A stretch of DNA of 42,168 nucleotides from Acidobacteriota bacterium (lineage in GTDB: Bacteria; Acidobacteriota; Vicinamibacteria; Fen-336), in the NCBI GenBank assembly GCA_022340585.1, contig JAJDNS010000136.1:1-42168 (forward strand). Direction: 5' to 3'. Position numbers and translations under genes: made by a program. The notes beneath the pieces are model-generated. The model was not told the DNA's origin. It did no database searches and was given only the letters and a program-made list of their open reading frames with translations. Shown in pieces: positions 7,670-16,353 of the stretch. How positions within the stretch are numbered: the stretch's first letter is position 1; every line of letters starts with the position of its first letter.

Positions 7670-10009
7670 TCACATCCCCAGAAGCCGCTCGCCGCCGGCC
7701 CCACGATAGGCGGCCAGGGCCTCGGACCGGCGGGTCTCGGCCCGCTCTCGGAGGGCCTCGAAGCGGGGCTCCCCGCGCACCGCGTCGTAGGAGGGCTCGT
7801 CGGCCAGGGCGGCGGCGGCGTTGAAGCCCCCCTGGGCCGCGCTCTCCAGCTGCTGGAGTCCCCGCTCGGTCTGACCCGTCCGGAAGAGGACGAGGGAGTA
7901 CATGAACGAGGCCTCGGGATCGTAGAAGACGGCCAGGGCCTCCTCGACGGCGCTCAGGACCCCGGCGGAATCCTGCTCCAGGAACGGTCGGACCCAGCCC
8001 GTGACCGAGCGGAGGACCTCGGGCATCCGTCGGGACTCCTGCTGCTCGAGGAGACGACGCCCCTCGTCGAAGCGCCCGAGGAGGGCCAGGGCCAGGATCC
8101 GGGGCTCGACGTCGAATTCGGTGCTCTCCTCCTCGTCCAGGGCCGCCAGCCGCTCGTACTCGACCCGGGCCAGGAGAGTCCAGGGCACGCTGGTGGGGAG
8201 CTTCGGGTCGAGGCGTCGCGACTCCTCGTGGGCGGCCAGGGAGGCGTCCAGGAGCCCGGCGTACCGGCAGCTGTGGACGAGCCCGGAGAAGAGGGCGGCG
8301 TCGTTCCGGTTCGCTTCGGCGATGCGGATGAGTCGCGTGAGGGCCTCGGTGGCGCGGCCGGTCTCGGCCTCGAGGTGGGCGAGGTACTTGTGAGCGATGG
8401 GCAGCTCCGGGTCGGCCTCGAGGGCTCGGGCGAAGGCCTCCTCGGCCCGGTGCGTGTTTCCCTCCTGGTCGTCCAGATACTTCCCGATCACCCGATGGCA
8501 GCGGCCGAGCTGGGCCCAGGCCGGAGCGAAGGCCGGGTCCACCTCGGTGCAGCGAGCGAAGAGATCACGCGCCTCCTGGAAGCGCTCGTAGTCGCGAGCC
8601 ACCTCCACCGCCCGCAGGTACAGCTCGTGGGCCTGGGGCGTGGCCGCGACCTGGCGGCGAGCCGACTCCGCGGGGCTCGACAGGGTGGGAGAGAGGAAGT
8701 CCACAATGCTCCTGGTGAGGTCGTCCTGGAGCTGGATGACGTCACCCACCCGGGGCTGCGCGGTGTGGGAGCCCACGAGGGTTCCGGACTGGGCCTCGAC
8801 GAGCTGGGCGGTGACCCGGAGCTGGTCGCCGGCCCGGAGCAGGGTGCCGGTGACGATGAGATCCACGTCGGCCTCGGTGGCGATCCTCTGGAGGTCCAGC
8901 GGCTCGGCGGCCAGACGGGCGGCGGCGGCGGTGGAGCGGACCACGAGGGAGCTGAGACCGGCCAGAGAGGTGGACACCCCGTCGGCGAGGCCGTAGCTCA
9001 GGAACTCGGTCTCGGGGTCGGGGCGGAGCTCGCGGAAGGGCACGACGACGAGGCGCTTGAGGGCCCGCACCTCGGTGGACGTCTCGCCGCCCAGAGAGAT
9101 GGCTCGCAGGTCCGAGGCCATGGCCTTGGCGCTGGCGTACCGTCTCGTGGCGACCTTCTCCAGGGCGCGGCGGATTACCCGGTCCACGGCGGCGGCCTGG
9201 GGCGAGCCGGCCAGGGCCGGCGGCTGCTCGTGGAGCGCGGCGTGGAGGACCTGGGCCAGGCCCTTGCCCTCGAAGGCGGGCCGGCCCGCCAGCATCTCGA
9301 ACAGCAGGGCCCCGGTAGCGAACAGGTCGACGGCGGGCCCCACCTCCTCTCCGCGGATCTGCTCCGGGGCCATGTAGCGGGGCGTGCCCACCAGCATGCC
9401 GGGCTGGGTGAGCTCGTCGTCGCGCTCCTCGGCATCGGTGGTGGCCACCAGGGGCCGGGCCAGGCCGAAGTCGAGGAGCTTGACCCCGTGCTCGGTCAGG
9501 AAGACGTTGGTGGGCTTGAGGTCTCGGTGGACGAGCCCCCGGAGGTGCAGGGCCTCGAGGGCGGAAAGGATCCCGAGGCCCACCGGCACCGCCTCCGGGG
9601 CCGGGAGCGACCCACGCTCCAGACGGCTGCCCAGGGACTCGCCCACCAGGCGCTCCATGGCGATGAACATCTGTCCGTCGTGCTCGCCGACCTCGTAGAT
9701 CTGGCAGATGTTGGGGTGGTTCACCGCGGCCGCGGCCCGGGCCTCGCGCCAGAACCGCCTCACCGCCGAGTCGTCGGTGCCGCCCGCCCCGATCACCTTG
9801 ATGGCCAGCGAGCGACCGAGGCGCTCGTCCAGGGCCGAGAAGACGATCCCCATGCCCCCCTGGCCCAGCTTCTCCAGCACCCGGTAGGGGCCGATGCGTT
9901 CCGGTGTCGAGTCCAGCGTGGCGTCCTTTGGCCCCGGCGCCCACTCACTCCCCCCGCGCAGCCGGGCCAGGAGCCCCCGGAGCCCGGAGCCGCCAGACTT
10001 CTCAGGCAT
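7670..10009 (-). CDS. Ser/Thr protein kinase with TolB-like and TPR domains
   Basis: This 779-residue Hanks-type kinase has intact catalytic motifs: glycine loop GQGGMG (49-54), ATP lysine K71, HRDLKPTN (161-168), DFG (180-182), and GTPRYMAPEQ in the activation segment. The kinase domain (about 38-305) is followed by a TolB/FlgO-like alpha-beta domain (about 315-440, starting VVVPFRELRPD) and then a helical TPR superhelix to the C-terminus (about 450-760), probably for protein contacts. I see no transmembrane segment, so it should be cytoplasmic. It overlaps the esterase gene by 8 bp and abuts the Rieske gene, tying it to the quinol-oxidising proteins. I infer that it may regulate that complex or its assembly. 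Similar kinase/TPR fusions are common in Acidobacteriota. The substrate is unknown. Confidence 0.88.
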   Translation of the reverse strand: MPEKSGGSGLRGLLARLRGGSEWAPGPKDATLDSTPERIGPYRVLEKLGQGGMGIVFSALDERLGRSLAIKVIGAGGTDDSAVRRFWREARAAAAVNHPNICQIYEVGEHDGQMFIAMERLVGESLGSRLERGSLPAPEAVPVGLGILSALEALHLRGLVHRDLKPTNVFLTEHGVKLLDFGLARPLVATTDAEERDDELTQPGMLVGTPRYMAPEQIRGEEVGPAVDLFATGALLFEMLAGRPAFEGKGLAQVLHAALHEQPPALAGSPQAAAVDRVIRRALEKVATRRYASAKAMASDLRAISLGGETSTEVRALKRLVVVPFRELRPDPETEFLSYGLADGVSTSLAGLSSLVVRSTAAAARLAAEPLDLQRIATEADVDLIVTGTLLRAGDQLRVTAQLVEAQSGTLVGSHTAQPRVGDVIQLQDDLTRSIVDFLSPTLSSPAESARRQVAATPQAHELYLRAVEVARDYERFQEARDLFARCTEVDPAFAPAWAQLGRCHRVIGKYLDDQEGNTHRAEEAFARALEADPELPIAHKYLAHLEAETGRATEALTRLIRIAEANRNDAALFSGLVHSCRYAGLLDASLAAHEESRRLDPKLPTSVPWTLLARVEYERLAALDEEESTEFDVEPRILALALLGRFDEGRRLLEQQESRRMPEVLRSVTGWVRPFLEQDSAGVLSAVEEALAVFYDPEASFMYSLVLFRTGQTERGLQQLESAAQGGFNAAAALADEPSYDAVRGEPRFEALRERAETRRSEALAAYRGAGGERLLGM

Positions 10010-10931
10010 CGGTCTCGTCGATTCCTTCCGGACCCGCCTTTGGAGCCGGGAAGAGGAACTCGAGGATCGCGGGCACCCGTTTCGCCCAGGCCGTCTCGTT
10101 GTGACCCTCTCCCGCGGCCTCGAGGTAGCGGAGGTCCACCCCCTCCTCCCAGCCCTTTGCCAGGAGGGCGTCGCGGAGCCGCCGCGCGTCCTCCACTGCC
10201 CTCGGGGACTCCAGGGTGCCGATGTCCGTCCAGATCCGCGTGTCGGGTTTCTCGGGCAGCGAGGCCACGAACCCGAGGATCTGCCGATTGTCTCGCCCGA
10301 CCGAGGGGGACAGGGCCGCGATCTTCCCGAACACGTCGGGGTAGGTCAGGCCGGTCCACAGGGCCGCCAGGGCACCGTAGGAGGACCCGGCGATCCCGGT
10401 GTCCTCGCGCCCGGGTCGCGTGCGGAAGGTCTCGTCGACCCAGGGCTTGACCTCCTCGACCAGCATCCGCGCGTGTGGGTCGAGGTGCCCGCCTCGCCCC
10501 CGGCGGTCGACGGTGGGCGTGTACTCTTCCACCCGCGCTGCGCCCCCGTTGTCGACGGCCACGATGATGAGGGGCTCGATGCGCCCCTCTGCGATCAGGC
10601 GCTCCGCGGTCTCGTCCGCCTCCCACTCCTTCCCGGCCAGGTAGGCCGTGGCGCCGTCGAAGACGTTCTGCCCGTCGTGCATGTAGAGGACGGGGAAGCG
10701 GCGCTCGTCCTCGTCCTCGTACATCGGGGGCAGGTAGACCCAGATCCGTCGCTCGAGCCCCAGGATCTCGGAGCGGAACTCGGGAAACCTCTCTATCGTC
10801 CCGGTCAGGGTGTGGATCTGACGAAGACGCTTCTCCTCCTCCGCCTGTCGCCAACGGCTCAGGCGCCAACCGGAGTACACAGCCGCGACACCAGCCGCAG
10901 CGATGCCGAGAGCGAGGGCCAGACGGTTCAT
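10002..10931 (-). CDS. Membrane-anchored alpha/beta-hydrolase (putative esterase, Fes/EstD-like)
   Basis: A 309-residue hydrolase of the putative esterase family (PF00756 type: enterochelin esterase, antigen 85). Residues about 3-20 form a single hydrophobic N-terminal segment, so the catalytic part is probably held at the outer face of the inner membrane. Family hallmarks are RRIWVYLPPMY, VLYMHDGQNVFD, and the nucleophile elbow GSSYG (182-186) with S184 as catalytic serine. A GEGHNE near the C-terminus supplies the likely catalytic histidine. The start at 10931 was chosen because the hydrophobic anchor begins there; longer in-frame starts add arginine-rich sequence. It is the first gene of the operon, followed with an 8-bp overlap by the kinase gene. 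Substrate unknown; siderophore-ester or general carboxylester hydrolysis are possibilities. Confidence 0.8.
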   Translation of the reverse strand: MNRLALALGIAAAGVAAVYSGWRLSRWRQAEEEKRLRQIHTLTGTIERFPEFRSEILGLERRIWVYLPPMYEDEDERRFPVLYMHDGQNVFDGATAYLAGKEWEADETAERLIAEGRIEPLIIVAVDNGGAARVEEYTPTVDRRGRGGHLDPHARMLVEEVKPWVDETFRTRPGREDTGIAGSSYGALAALWTGLTYPDVFGKIAALSPSVGRDNRQILGFVASLPEKPDTRIWTDIGTLESPRAVEDARRLRDALLAKGWEEGVDLRYLEAAGEGHNETAWAKRVPAILEFLFPAPKAGPEGIDETDA

Positions 10932-10945
10932 CGTTGATGGGCCGG

Positions 10946-10951
10946 ACTGTA
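10946..10951 (-). promoter_or_regulatory. Candidate extended -10 element for the esterase-kinase-Rieske-cytochrome operon
   Basis: On the minus strand the sequence reads TGC-TACAGT, an extended -10 box (TGn plus a TAnnnT hexamer), in otherwise GC-rich DNA just upstream of the ATG at 10931. No convincing -35 box is seen. The implied leader would be under 10 bases, so the message may be nearly leaderless. Confidence 0.3.
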
Positions 10952-11046
10952 GCACAGGGCTCGCTGGCGGGCCTCGGCTGGAGCTTCCTTGGAGAACCCT
11001 TGGGGTTTGCCCGGCGACGCGTGAGGAGCGGGGGCCGAGATTCGGG

Positions 11047-11553
11047 GTGGTGGTCCACGCGATCGAGGGCCTGCGCCACACCCTCGCCAGGGACGCGGAG
11101 GCCGGTATCGGGCAGTTCGCCTCCGCCGTCGAGCTGGACCCTCATCAGTTCGTCGGCCACTGGGGACTGGGTCTGTCGCTCTCGTATGCCGGCCGCCACG
11201 AGGAGGCCATCGAAGCCCTGGCTCGAGCCGTCGATCTCGCGGGTGGGCTCACGCCTCTCCGGGCCGCGCTCGGCTGGGGGCTCGCCGCTGCCGGTCGGGC
11301 CGAGGAGGCCCGGGCGCTTCTGCGTGAGCTCGAGAGCTCGGAGAACAGCGAGTGGACGTCCCCCTATCAGCGAGCGATTCTCCGCGCGGCCCTCGGGGAG
11401 ACGGGCCGCGCCCTCGCCCGCCTGGAGGAGGCCTGTGCGGCCCGCGATGCCTGGGCGGTCTGGGTCGTGGTTGACCCCATGCTCGACTCGCTTCGCTCCG
11501 ACCCCCGCTTCGAGGACGTCGCGGGCCCGGTCATCGAGCGCACCCGGGCCTGA
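11047..11553 (+). CDS. Orphan TPR protein, probably the 3' remnant of a larger kinase/TPR gene
   Basis: About 168 residues form three to four helix-turn-helix TPR units. The protein ends in VDPMLDSLRSDPRFED followed by a short tail, which is the characteristic end of Ser/Thr-kinase or adenylate-cyclase fusions with TPR domains (compare DYDSIRNEPRFQALL in the kinase at 29084). Only this end is present: no kinase, TolB-like or DNA-binding domain precedes it, and in-frame sequence upstream of about 11047 is arginine-rich and overlaps the divergent esterase promoter. The start is uncertain; tandem GTG codons at 11047 and 11050 follow a GGAGCGGGGG stretch. I read it as a truncated gene that may still be expressed as a scaffold. 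It converges with the kinase fusion ending at 11611. Confidence 0.5.
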   Translation: MVVHAIEGLRHTLARDAEAGIGQFASAVELDPHQFVGHWGLGLSLSYAGRHEEAIEALARAVDLAGGLTPLRAALGWGLAAAGRAEEARALLRELESSENSEWTSPYQRAILRAALGETGRALARLEEACAARDAWAVWVVVDPMLDSLRSDPRFEDVAGPVIERTRA

Positions 11554-11610
11554 GCGAGGCGCAGGCGACCGGAAGGACGCGGGACGAGCGGCGGGGCCCT
11601 CCGGGTTCGC

Positions 11611-14496
11611 CTACGGCTTCCTTTCCACCGGACCCAGGTAGCGGTCGAACCAGCCCACGACCTCTTCGATGATGGCGAGGCGGTCGGGGGGGATGTGTCC
11701 GCCCTCGAGGCGGGCGTGGCGCTTCTGGTCTTCGGGCGTACCCAGCAGCTCGAAGAGGGGCCGCTGCTGGAACTCGTACGAGATCACGAAATCGTCGCGG
11801 CCGTTGATCATCAGGGTGGGGACGGTGGAGCGAGGCGCGAAGTTGACCACGTCGGCCTCGGGGGGGCGCTCGCCGAAGAGACCTCCGGACAGGTAGACGG
11901 CGGCGGCGAAGCGGTCCTCGACGGCGGTGAAGAGCGGCCCGTACACCGCCCCGGCGCTGAAGCCGTAGTAGCCGAGGCGGTCGGCGTCCATGTCGGGGCG
12001 CTCCTCGAGGTAGTCCACCGTACGGCGGAGGTCCTTCGACCAAAGGACGATCATGTCTCGCCACTCGTTGGGAGCGAACGAGAAGGGGCTCTTCCGCTCG
12101 TAGGCGCCCTTGTAGACGGGGTAGACGAGGGCTCGTCCACTGCGGGCAATGAAGTCGAAGAGATAGGGAGACGCCAGAGAGCCGCCCGAGGGCACCATGA
12201 ACGCGTCGTTGCCCGGGAACCACACGATGGGCTGATAGGGCGGACGGGCGTTCCGGGGCAGGAAGAGATGGACGATGACCCGCTCGCCCCCGTAGGCGGC
12301 GCCAAACGACACCGTCTCCTGCCGCCAGTGGGGAGAGGTGTCGTCCACCGCGTCGACGGTCGCCTCCAGGGGACTCGGATCGTAGGCGTAGATCCCCCGG
12401 AAGGCCTCGAAGATCTCGTCGCTCACCGGCTCGGGCGAGACCTCGTGGTACGTGGGCGTGACGGCCTGGAACCACGCCTCGTCGACCGGCTCCTCGTAGC
12501 GGGCGCAGCGGAGGCCGTGCCTCAGCCCCCGCGAGAGCGGGGGCTGGGCGTCGGCGTCGGGCCGGAAGGTGTAGGTGGGCTCCCCCCACGAGCCGCCCAG
12601 GATGTACCGCGCGCGCCCGTTGGCGTTCCAACACCACTCCTTGACGTTCCCGGCCATGTCGTAGGTCCCGAAGTCGCCCAGGCCCGGACGGCTTCCCACC
12701 GGGACCGGCCCCTCCCCGCCGAAGTTGCTGACCTGCACGATGTCGGAGAGCTGGTTCTGGATCGCTGCCGCCGACCAGTGATAGAGGGTGGGGAGTCGCT
12801 TGCCGACGGAACGACAGTAGGCCGCCGCCTCGTACCAGCTCACCCCGCCGACCGGGAAGTCGGCCTCCCCTTCGTCGTAGGCTCCGAACTCCCAGCCGGC
12901 CGGGCCGGGGCGGCCGGTGGCGTCGACCAGCCGGGACATGGCCTCGTCCTGGGGGAGCTCGCGTCCGTCCTCCTCGAAGGGCTCCGTCCAGTACTCCTCC
13001 CGCTCGTAGCCCCCGGCGTCGACGAACTCCTTGAACTCCGCGTTGGTGACTTCGTGCCGGTCGAGCCAGTAGTCCGAGAGCTGAACCGGAGGGAACCCCG
13101 GGCGCAGGTAGGGGCCGCCCGGGACTCGCACCATCCCCTCGGGACGAGAGCCCTCCGGGTCCAGAGGAAAGCCGAGGGCGAAGGCCGTGAACGGCCTCTC
13201 GCCGAAGGGAGCGCCCTCGAACGTCTCGAAGCCCCGCTTCGAGATCCGCCACTGCATCAGGGCGTAGGGAACCCGTACCCCCTGGAGCGGCGTCTCTCCG
13301 AGGTGCACCCACGGGGCGTCGGGTGCGGCGTACGGCCTGACCTGGACCTCGGCCCCGGGGGGCTCGGTGACGATCGAGATCGGGAGCGTGATCCGGTCCA
13401 GCATCTCCTGCACCTCGGGGTCGTCGGGCATCTTCGTCTTCAACCCCCGGGCGAGCCCGTAGGCCTCGGCCAGCTCTCCGGTCTCGGTGAGCCGGCCGAT
13501 CTCGGCGAGGGCGTCCCGCTCCATCCAGCGCACGATGTCGTCGTGGAGCCACAGCCAGCCGGCGACGGCTCCCACCGCCGCCAGCAGGATGAGGACGGCC
13601 GCCACCGCCGGCCGGCCAACGGAGAGCGCCGTGCCGGCACGGAAGCCCCGCTCACAACGACGGAGCGCCTCGACGAGGTCCTGCGTCGAGGGGTACCGCC
13701 TTTCCGGCTCCTTGGAAAGGCATCTCTGGACGATGCTCTCCGCCTCCCGGGGTGTGTCGGGTCGCAGGCTCCTCGGCGGGGGTGGGGAGTCGCGGAGTAT
13801 GGCGCTGAGCACGGTCGCGGTCGATTCGCCCTGGAAGGGCCGACGCCCGCACAGCATCTCGTACAGCACGACGCCAAAGGAGAACTGGTCGGACATCTGG
13901 TCTACCGTGCGCCCCGCCGCCTGCTCCGGGGACATGTAGGGCACGGTGCCGAGGACCATTCCCTGTCGGGTCGTTCGGCTCATGGTTGTCAGATCAGTGT
14001 GTAGCTCCTGCCTGGTCGGGGTGTGCTTGGCGAGGCCGAAGTCGAGGATCTTGACCTGCCCCTCTCCCGTGATCATCACGTTGTCGGGCTTCAGGTCGCG
14101 GTGGACGATCCCCGCCTCGTGGGCCCGGGCCAATCCCTCGGCGATGGCAATGGCCAGTCGCAAGGCCTCCTCGGGGGCGAGAGGCCCGCTGGCCATCCGC
14201 TCCCGGAGCGTTTCCCCGTCCACGAGCTCCATGGCGATGTAGCTGGTGCCGTCGTCGTCGTCGATGTCGTAGATGGTGACGATGGCCGGGTGGTTGAGGG
14301 CGGACGCCGCCCGGGCCTCGCGCTCGAAGCGTCTCAGGCGCTCGGGATCCGAAGCCACGTCGCTCGGCAGGACCTTGATGGCCGCCTCGCGCCCGAGCTT
14401 GACGTGTCGGGCGCGGTAGACCTCTCCCATCCCCCCGGCCCCGAGGGGCGAGAGGATCTCGTAGGGGCCGAGACGGGTCCCTGGATTCAGTGGCAT
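11611..14496 (-). CDS. Fusion of Ser/Thr kinase, PEGA-like, FGE-like and alpha/beta-hydrolase domains
   Basis: A 961-residue multidomain protein. The kinase (about 10-280) is complete, with GAGGMG (19-24), K41, HRDLKPDN (132-139), DFG (152-154) and GTVPYMSPEQ. A transmembrane helix follows at about 296-317. Next come a linker and PEGA-like segment (about 372-440) and a sulfatase-modifying-factor/FGE-like domain (about 452-666, from MVRVPGGPY through DMAGNVKEW and GGSW to GLRCAR). A C-terminal alpha/beta hydrolase (about 725-955) has the nucleophile elbow GFSAG (846-850) and a late GGH. The helix would put the kinase inside and the FGE-like and hydrolase parts outside. The FGE-like domain lacks the two active cysteines: the segment after GGSW has none, so it is probably a binding module rather than a formylglycine generator. 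I infer a sensor or enzyme in which an exported hydrolase is linked to a cytoplasmic kinase. Confidence 0.88.
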   Translation of the reverse strand: MPLNPGTRLGPYEILSPLGAGGMGEVYRARHVKLGREAAIKVLPSDVASDPERLRRFEREARAASALNHPAIVTIYDIDDDDGTSYIAMELVDGETLRERMASGPLAPEEALRLAIAIAEGLARAHEAGIVHRDLKPDNVMITGEGQVKILDFGLAKHTPTRQELHTDLTTMSRTTRQGMVLGTVPYMSPEQAAGRTVDQMSDQFSFGVVLYEMLCGRRPFQGESTATVLSAILRDSPPPPRSLRPDTPREAESIVQRCLSKEPERRYPSTQDLVEALRRCERGFRAGTALSVGRPAVAAVLILLAAVGAVAGWLWLHDDIVRWMERDALAEIGRLTETGELAEAYGLARGLKTKMPDDPEVQEMLDRITLPISIVTEPPGAEVQVRPYAAPDAPWVHLGETPLQGVRVPYALMQWRISKRGFETFEGAPFGERPFTAFALGFPLDPEGSRPEGMVRVPGGPYLRPGFPPVQLSDYWLDRHEVTNAEFKEFVDAGGYEREEYWTEPFEEDGRELPQDEAMSRLVDATGRPGPAGWEFGAYDEGEADFPVGGVSWYEAAAYCRSVGKRLPTLYHWSAAAIQNQLSDIVQVSNFGGEGPVPVGSRPGLGDFGTYDMAGNVKEWCWNANGRARYILGGSWGEPTYTFRPDADAQPPLSRGLRHGLRCARYEEPVDEAWFQAVTPTYHEVSPEPVSDEIFEAFRGIYAYDPSPLEATVDAVDDTSPHWRQETVSFGAAYGGERVIVHLFLPRNARPPYQPIVWFPGNDAFMVPSGGSLASPYLFDFIARSGRALVYPVYKGAYERKSPFSFAPNEWRDMIVLWSKDLRRTVDYLEERPDMDADRLGYYGFSAGAVYGPLFTAVEDRFAAAVYLSGGLFGERPPEADVVNFAPRSTVPTLMINGRDDFVISYEFQQRPLFELLGTPEDQKRHARLEGGHIPPDRLAIIEEVVGWFDRYLGPVERKP

Positions 14497-14609
14497 GCAG
14501 CGCCTCTCTCCCGTGCCAGCGACCGCGTGCTCACGTTGGGCCTCCCGGTTCTCGGCGGCGCGCCTCGCGCGTCGTGAGTCCGTGGCTGGGAGTGAACGTC
14601 CGCCCCGAA

Positions 14610-14625
14610 GGGAGACGTCTCTCCC
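14610..14625. repeat. Short palindrome in a divergent promoter region
   Basis: A perfect inverted repeat, GGGAGA-cgtc-TCTCCC, sits in the 231-bp gap between the divergent kinase fusion (start 14496) and the symporter (start 14728). It could be an operator shared by both genes or a small hairpin in a leader. There is no supporting copy elsewhere in the window, and in GC-rich DNA a 6-bp arm is weak evidence. Confidence 0.25.
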
Positions 14626-14727
14626 GCTGTTTCGACCAGGTTTCGGTTGCCTGGATCTTCCGTCCCTCGGCCCCGAAAATCAACCCTTCTAGCTCTCTGG
14701 CCGCCGGATTGAGTTAGAAAGGGGCTC

Positions 14728-16347
14728 ATGCCGGCCTTGCACCCCCTCGACTGGCTCATCGTCGTCGTCTACTTCGCCGCGGTCCTCGGGGTCGCCTGGT
14801 GGTCCACGACCCGCGGCGACACCCGGGAGACCTCCACCGGATACTTCCTCGCCGGGCGTCACGCCGGGTGGTGGGTGATCGGGGCGTCGCTCTTCGCCGC
14901 CAACATCGGCTCGGAGCACCTCGTGGGCCTCGCCGGCACGGGGGCGTCCTCCGGGGTGGCGGTGGGGCACTTCGAGGTCGCCGCCTCCTGGATCCTCCTC
15001 GTCCTGGGCTGGGTCTTCGTGCCCTTCTACCTGCGCAACGGCGTGTTCACGATGCCCGAGTTCCTGGAGCGGCGGTACTCGCCGGCGGCGCGCTGGTACC
15101 TCGCCCTCATCTCCATCGCCGGCTACGTGCTCACCAAGATCTCCGTGACGATCGCGGCCGGGGGCATCGTCTTCGAGACGATCATGGGCATCGACTTCTG
15201 GACCGGAGCCCTGGTAGTGGTCGTGCTCACCGGGCTCTACACCGTGCTCGGGGGCCTGAGGGCGGTTCTCTACACCGACTTCATGCAGATCTTCGTGATC
15301 TTCGCCGGGTCTCTGAGCGTGACCCTCTTCGGTCTGCACGAGCTGGGGGGGTGGGGGGAGATGCGGGCGATCGTGGGCCCCTCTTTCATGAACATGTGGA
15401 AGCCGGCCGCCGACCCCGACTTCCCGTGGACCGGAATCGTCTTCGGCGTGCCCATCCTCGGCGTCTGGTACTGGTGCACCGACCAGTTCATCGTCCAGCG
15501 GGTCCTCTCCGCGAAGAACCTGGACCACGCTCGGGGCGGAACGGTCTTCGGGGGCTTCCTGAAGATCCTGCCCCTCTTCCTCTTCGTGATCCCCGGCGTC
15601 ATCGCCTACGCCCTGTCCGAGAAGGGTCGCCTGACCCTGGACGCCCCGGACCAGGCCCTCCCCGCCCTCGTCCTCCACCTCCTGCCCGTCGGCTTCCGGG
15701 GGCTGGTGGTGGCGGGGCTCCTCGCCGCCCTCACCAGTTCCCTGGCCAGCGTCTTCAACTCCTGCTCGACCCTCATCACCATGGACGTCTACCGCAAGGT
15801 GCGCCCGAACGCGCCGGAGAAGACGCTGGTCCGGGTGGGGCAGGGGGCCACCGTGATCCTGGTGGGTCTGGGCCTCGCCTGGATCCCCTTGATGAAGCTC
15901 ATCTCCGGGCAGCTCTACCAGTACCTGCAGAGCGTCCAGGCCTACATCGCGCCCCCGATTACCGCGGTGTTCGTGCTCGGGATCGCGTGGCGCCGGGTCA
16001 ACGCCACCGGGGCCCTGGCCGCCCTCGGCACCGGCTTCGTGCTCGGCACGAGCCGCCTCGTCCTCGAGCTGAACCGGGGTTGGCTTGCCGAGGGCTGGCT
16101 GCTTGACGTCGTGTCCCTCAACTTCCTCCACTTCGCCGTCGTACTCTTCGCGATCTGCTGCGCGGTCCTGGTCGGGGTGAGCCTGCTGACCGCGCCGCCG
16201 CTCCCGGAGCAGGTCGACGGGCTGACCTTCGGCGGGAGCGCCGTGGCCGGGACGGAACCCCGCAGCGCCCACCACGCGCTGACCGTGTGGCTTTCGGTGG
16301 CGCTCCTGGCGACGGTGGGAGCCATCTGGCTCTCCTTCCGGGGATGA
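14728..16347 (+). CDS. Sodium/sugar symporter of the SSS (SGLT) family
   Basis: A 539-residue inner-membrane transporter with about 14 hydrophobic helices. It imports a solute, most likely a monosaccharide, driven by the sodium gradient. The family match is detailed. ANIGSEHLVGLAGTGASSG (about 58-76) closely resembles the helix of animal SGLT1 and Vibrio vSGLT that lines the sugar site, including a histidine (H64) at the SGLT1 gate position. WYWCTDQFIVQR matches the sugar-contact helix. SSLASVFNSCSTL (337-349) holds the serine pair of the Na2 sodium site. The start follows AAAGGGG at suitable spacing. It is divergent from the kinase fusion and stands alone. With the GH3, GH2 and sulfatase genes in this window it could take up sugars released from glycans, but that link is inference. 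Confidence 0.92.
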   Translation: MPALHPLDWLIVVVYFAAVLGVAWWSTTRGDTRETSTGYFLAGRHAGWWVIGASLFAANIGSEHLVGLAGTGASSGVAVGHFEVAASWILLVLGWVFVPFYLRNGVFTMPEFLERRYSPAARWYLALISIAGYVLTKISVTIAAGGIVFETIMGIDFWTGALVVVVLTGLYTVLGGLRAVLYTDFMQIFVIFAGSLSVTLFGLHELGGWGEMRAIVGPSFMNMWKPAADPDFPWTGIVFGVPILGVWYWCTDQFIVQRVLSAKNLDHARGGTVFGGFLKILPLFLFVIPGVIAYALSEKGRLTLDAPDQALPALVLHLLPVGFRGLVVAGLLAALTSSLASVFNSCSTLITMDVYRKVRPNAPEKTLVRVGQGATVILVGLGLAWIPLMKLISGQLYQYLQSVQAYIAPPITAVFVLGIAWRRVNATGALAALGTGFVLGTSRLVLELNRGWLAEGWLLDVVSLNFLHFAVVLFAICCAVLVGVSLLTAPPLPEQVDGLTFGGSAVAGTEPRSAHHALTVWLSVALLATVGAIWLSFRG

Positions 16348-16353
16348 CAGGCC

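Noticed and set aside
7292..10450. A 1052-codon open frame on the plus strand, opposite the Rieske and kinase genes
   Set aside because: It is low-complexity G/R/E/L-rich sequence antisense to a kinase with all catalytic motifs. Long antisense frames are expected at this GC content.
12500..13150. FGE-like domain as activator of the neighbouring sulfatase
   Set aside because: No cysteine is present after GGSW, where active FGE carries its pair, so formylglycine generation is not expected.
11695..14004. A 769-codon plus-strand frame opposite the kinase fusion
   Set aside because: Shadow frame without motifs. The minus strand has clear kinase, FGE-like and hydrolase signatures.
14689..16275. 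A 528-codon minus-strand frame opposite the symporter
   Set aside because: Extremely charged, repetitive composition (many E, G, H, D) with no motif. The plus strand encodes an unmistakable SGLT-type transporter.
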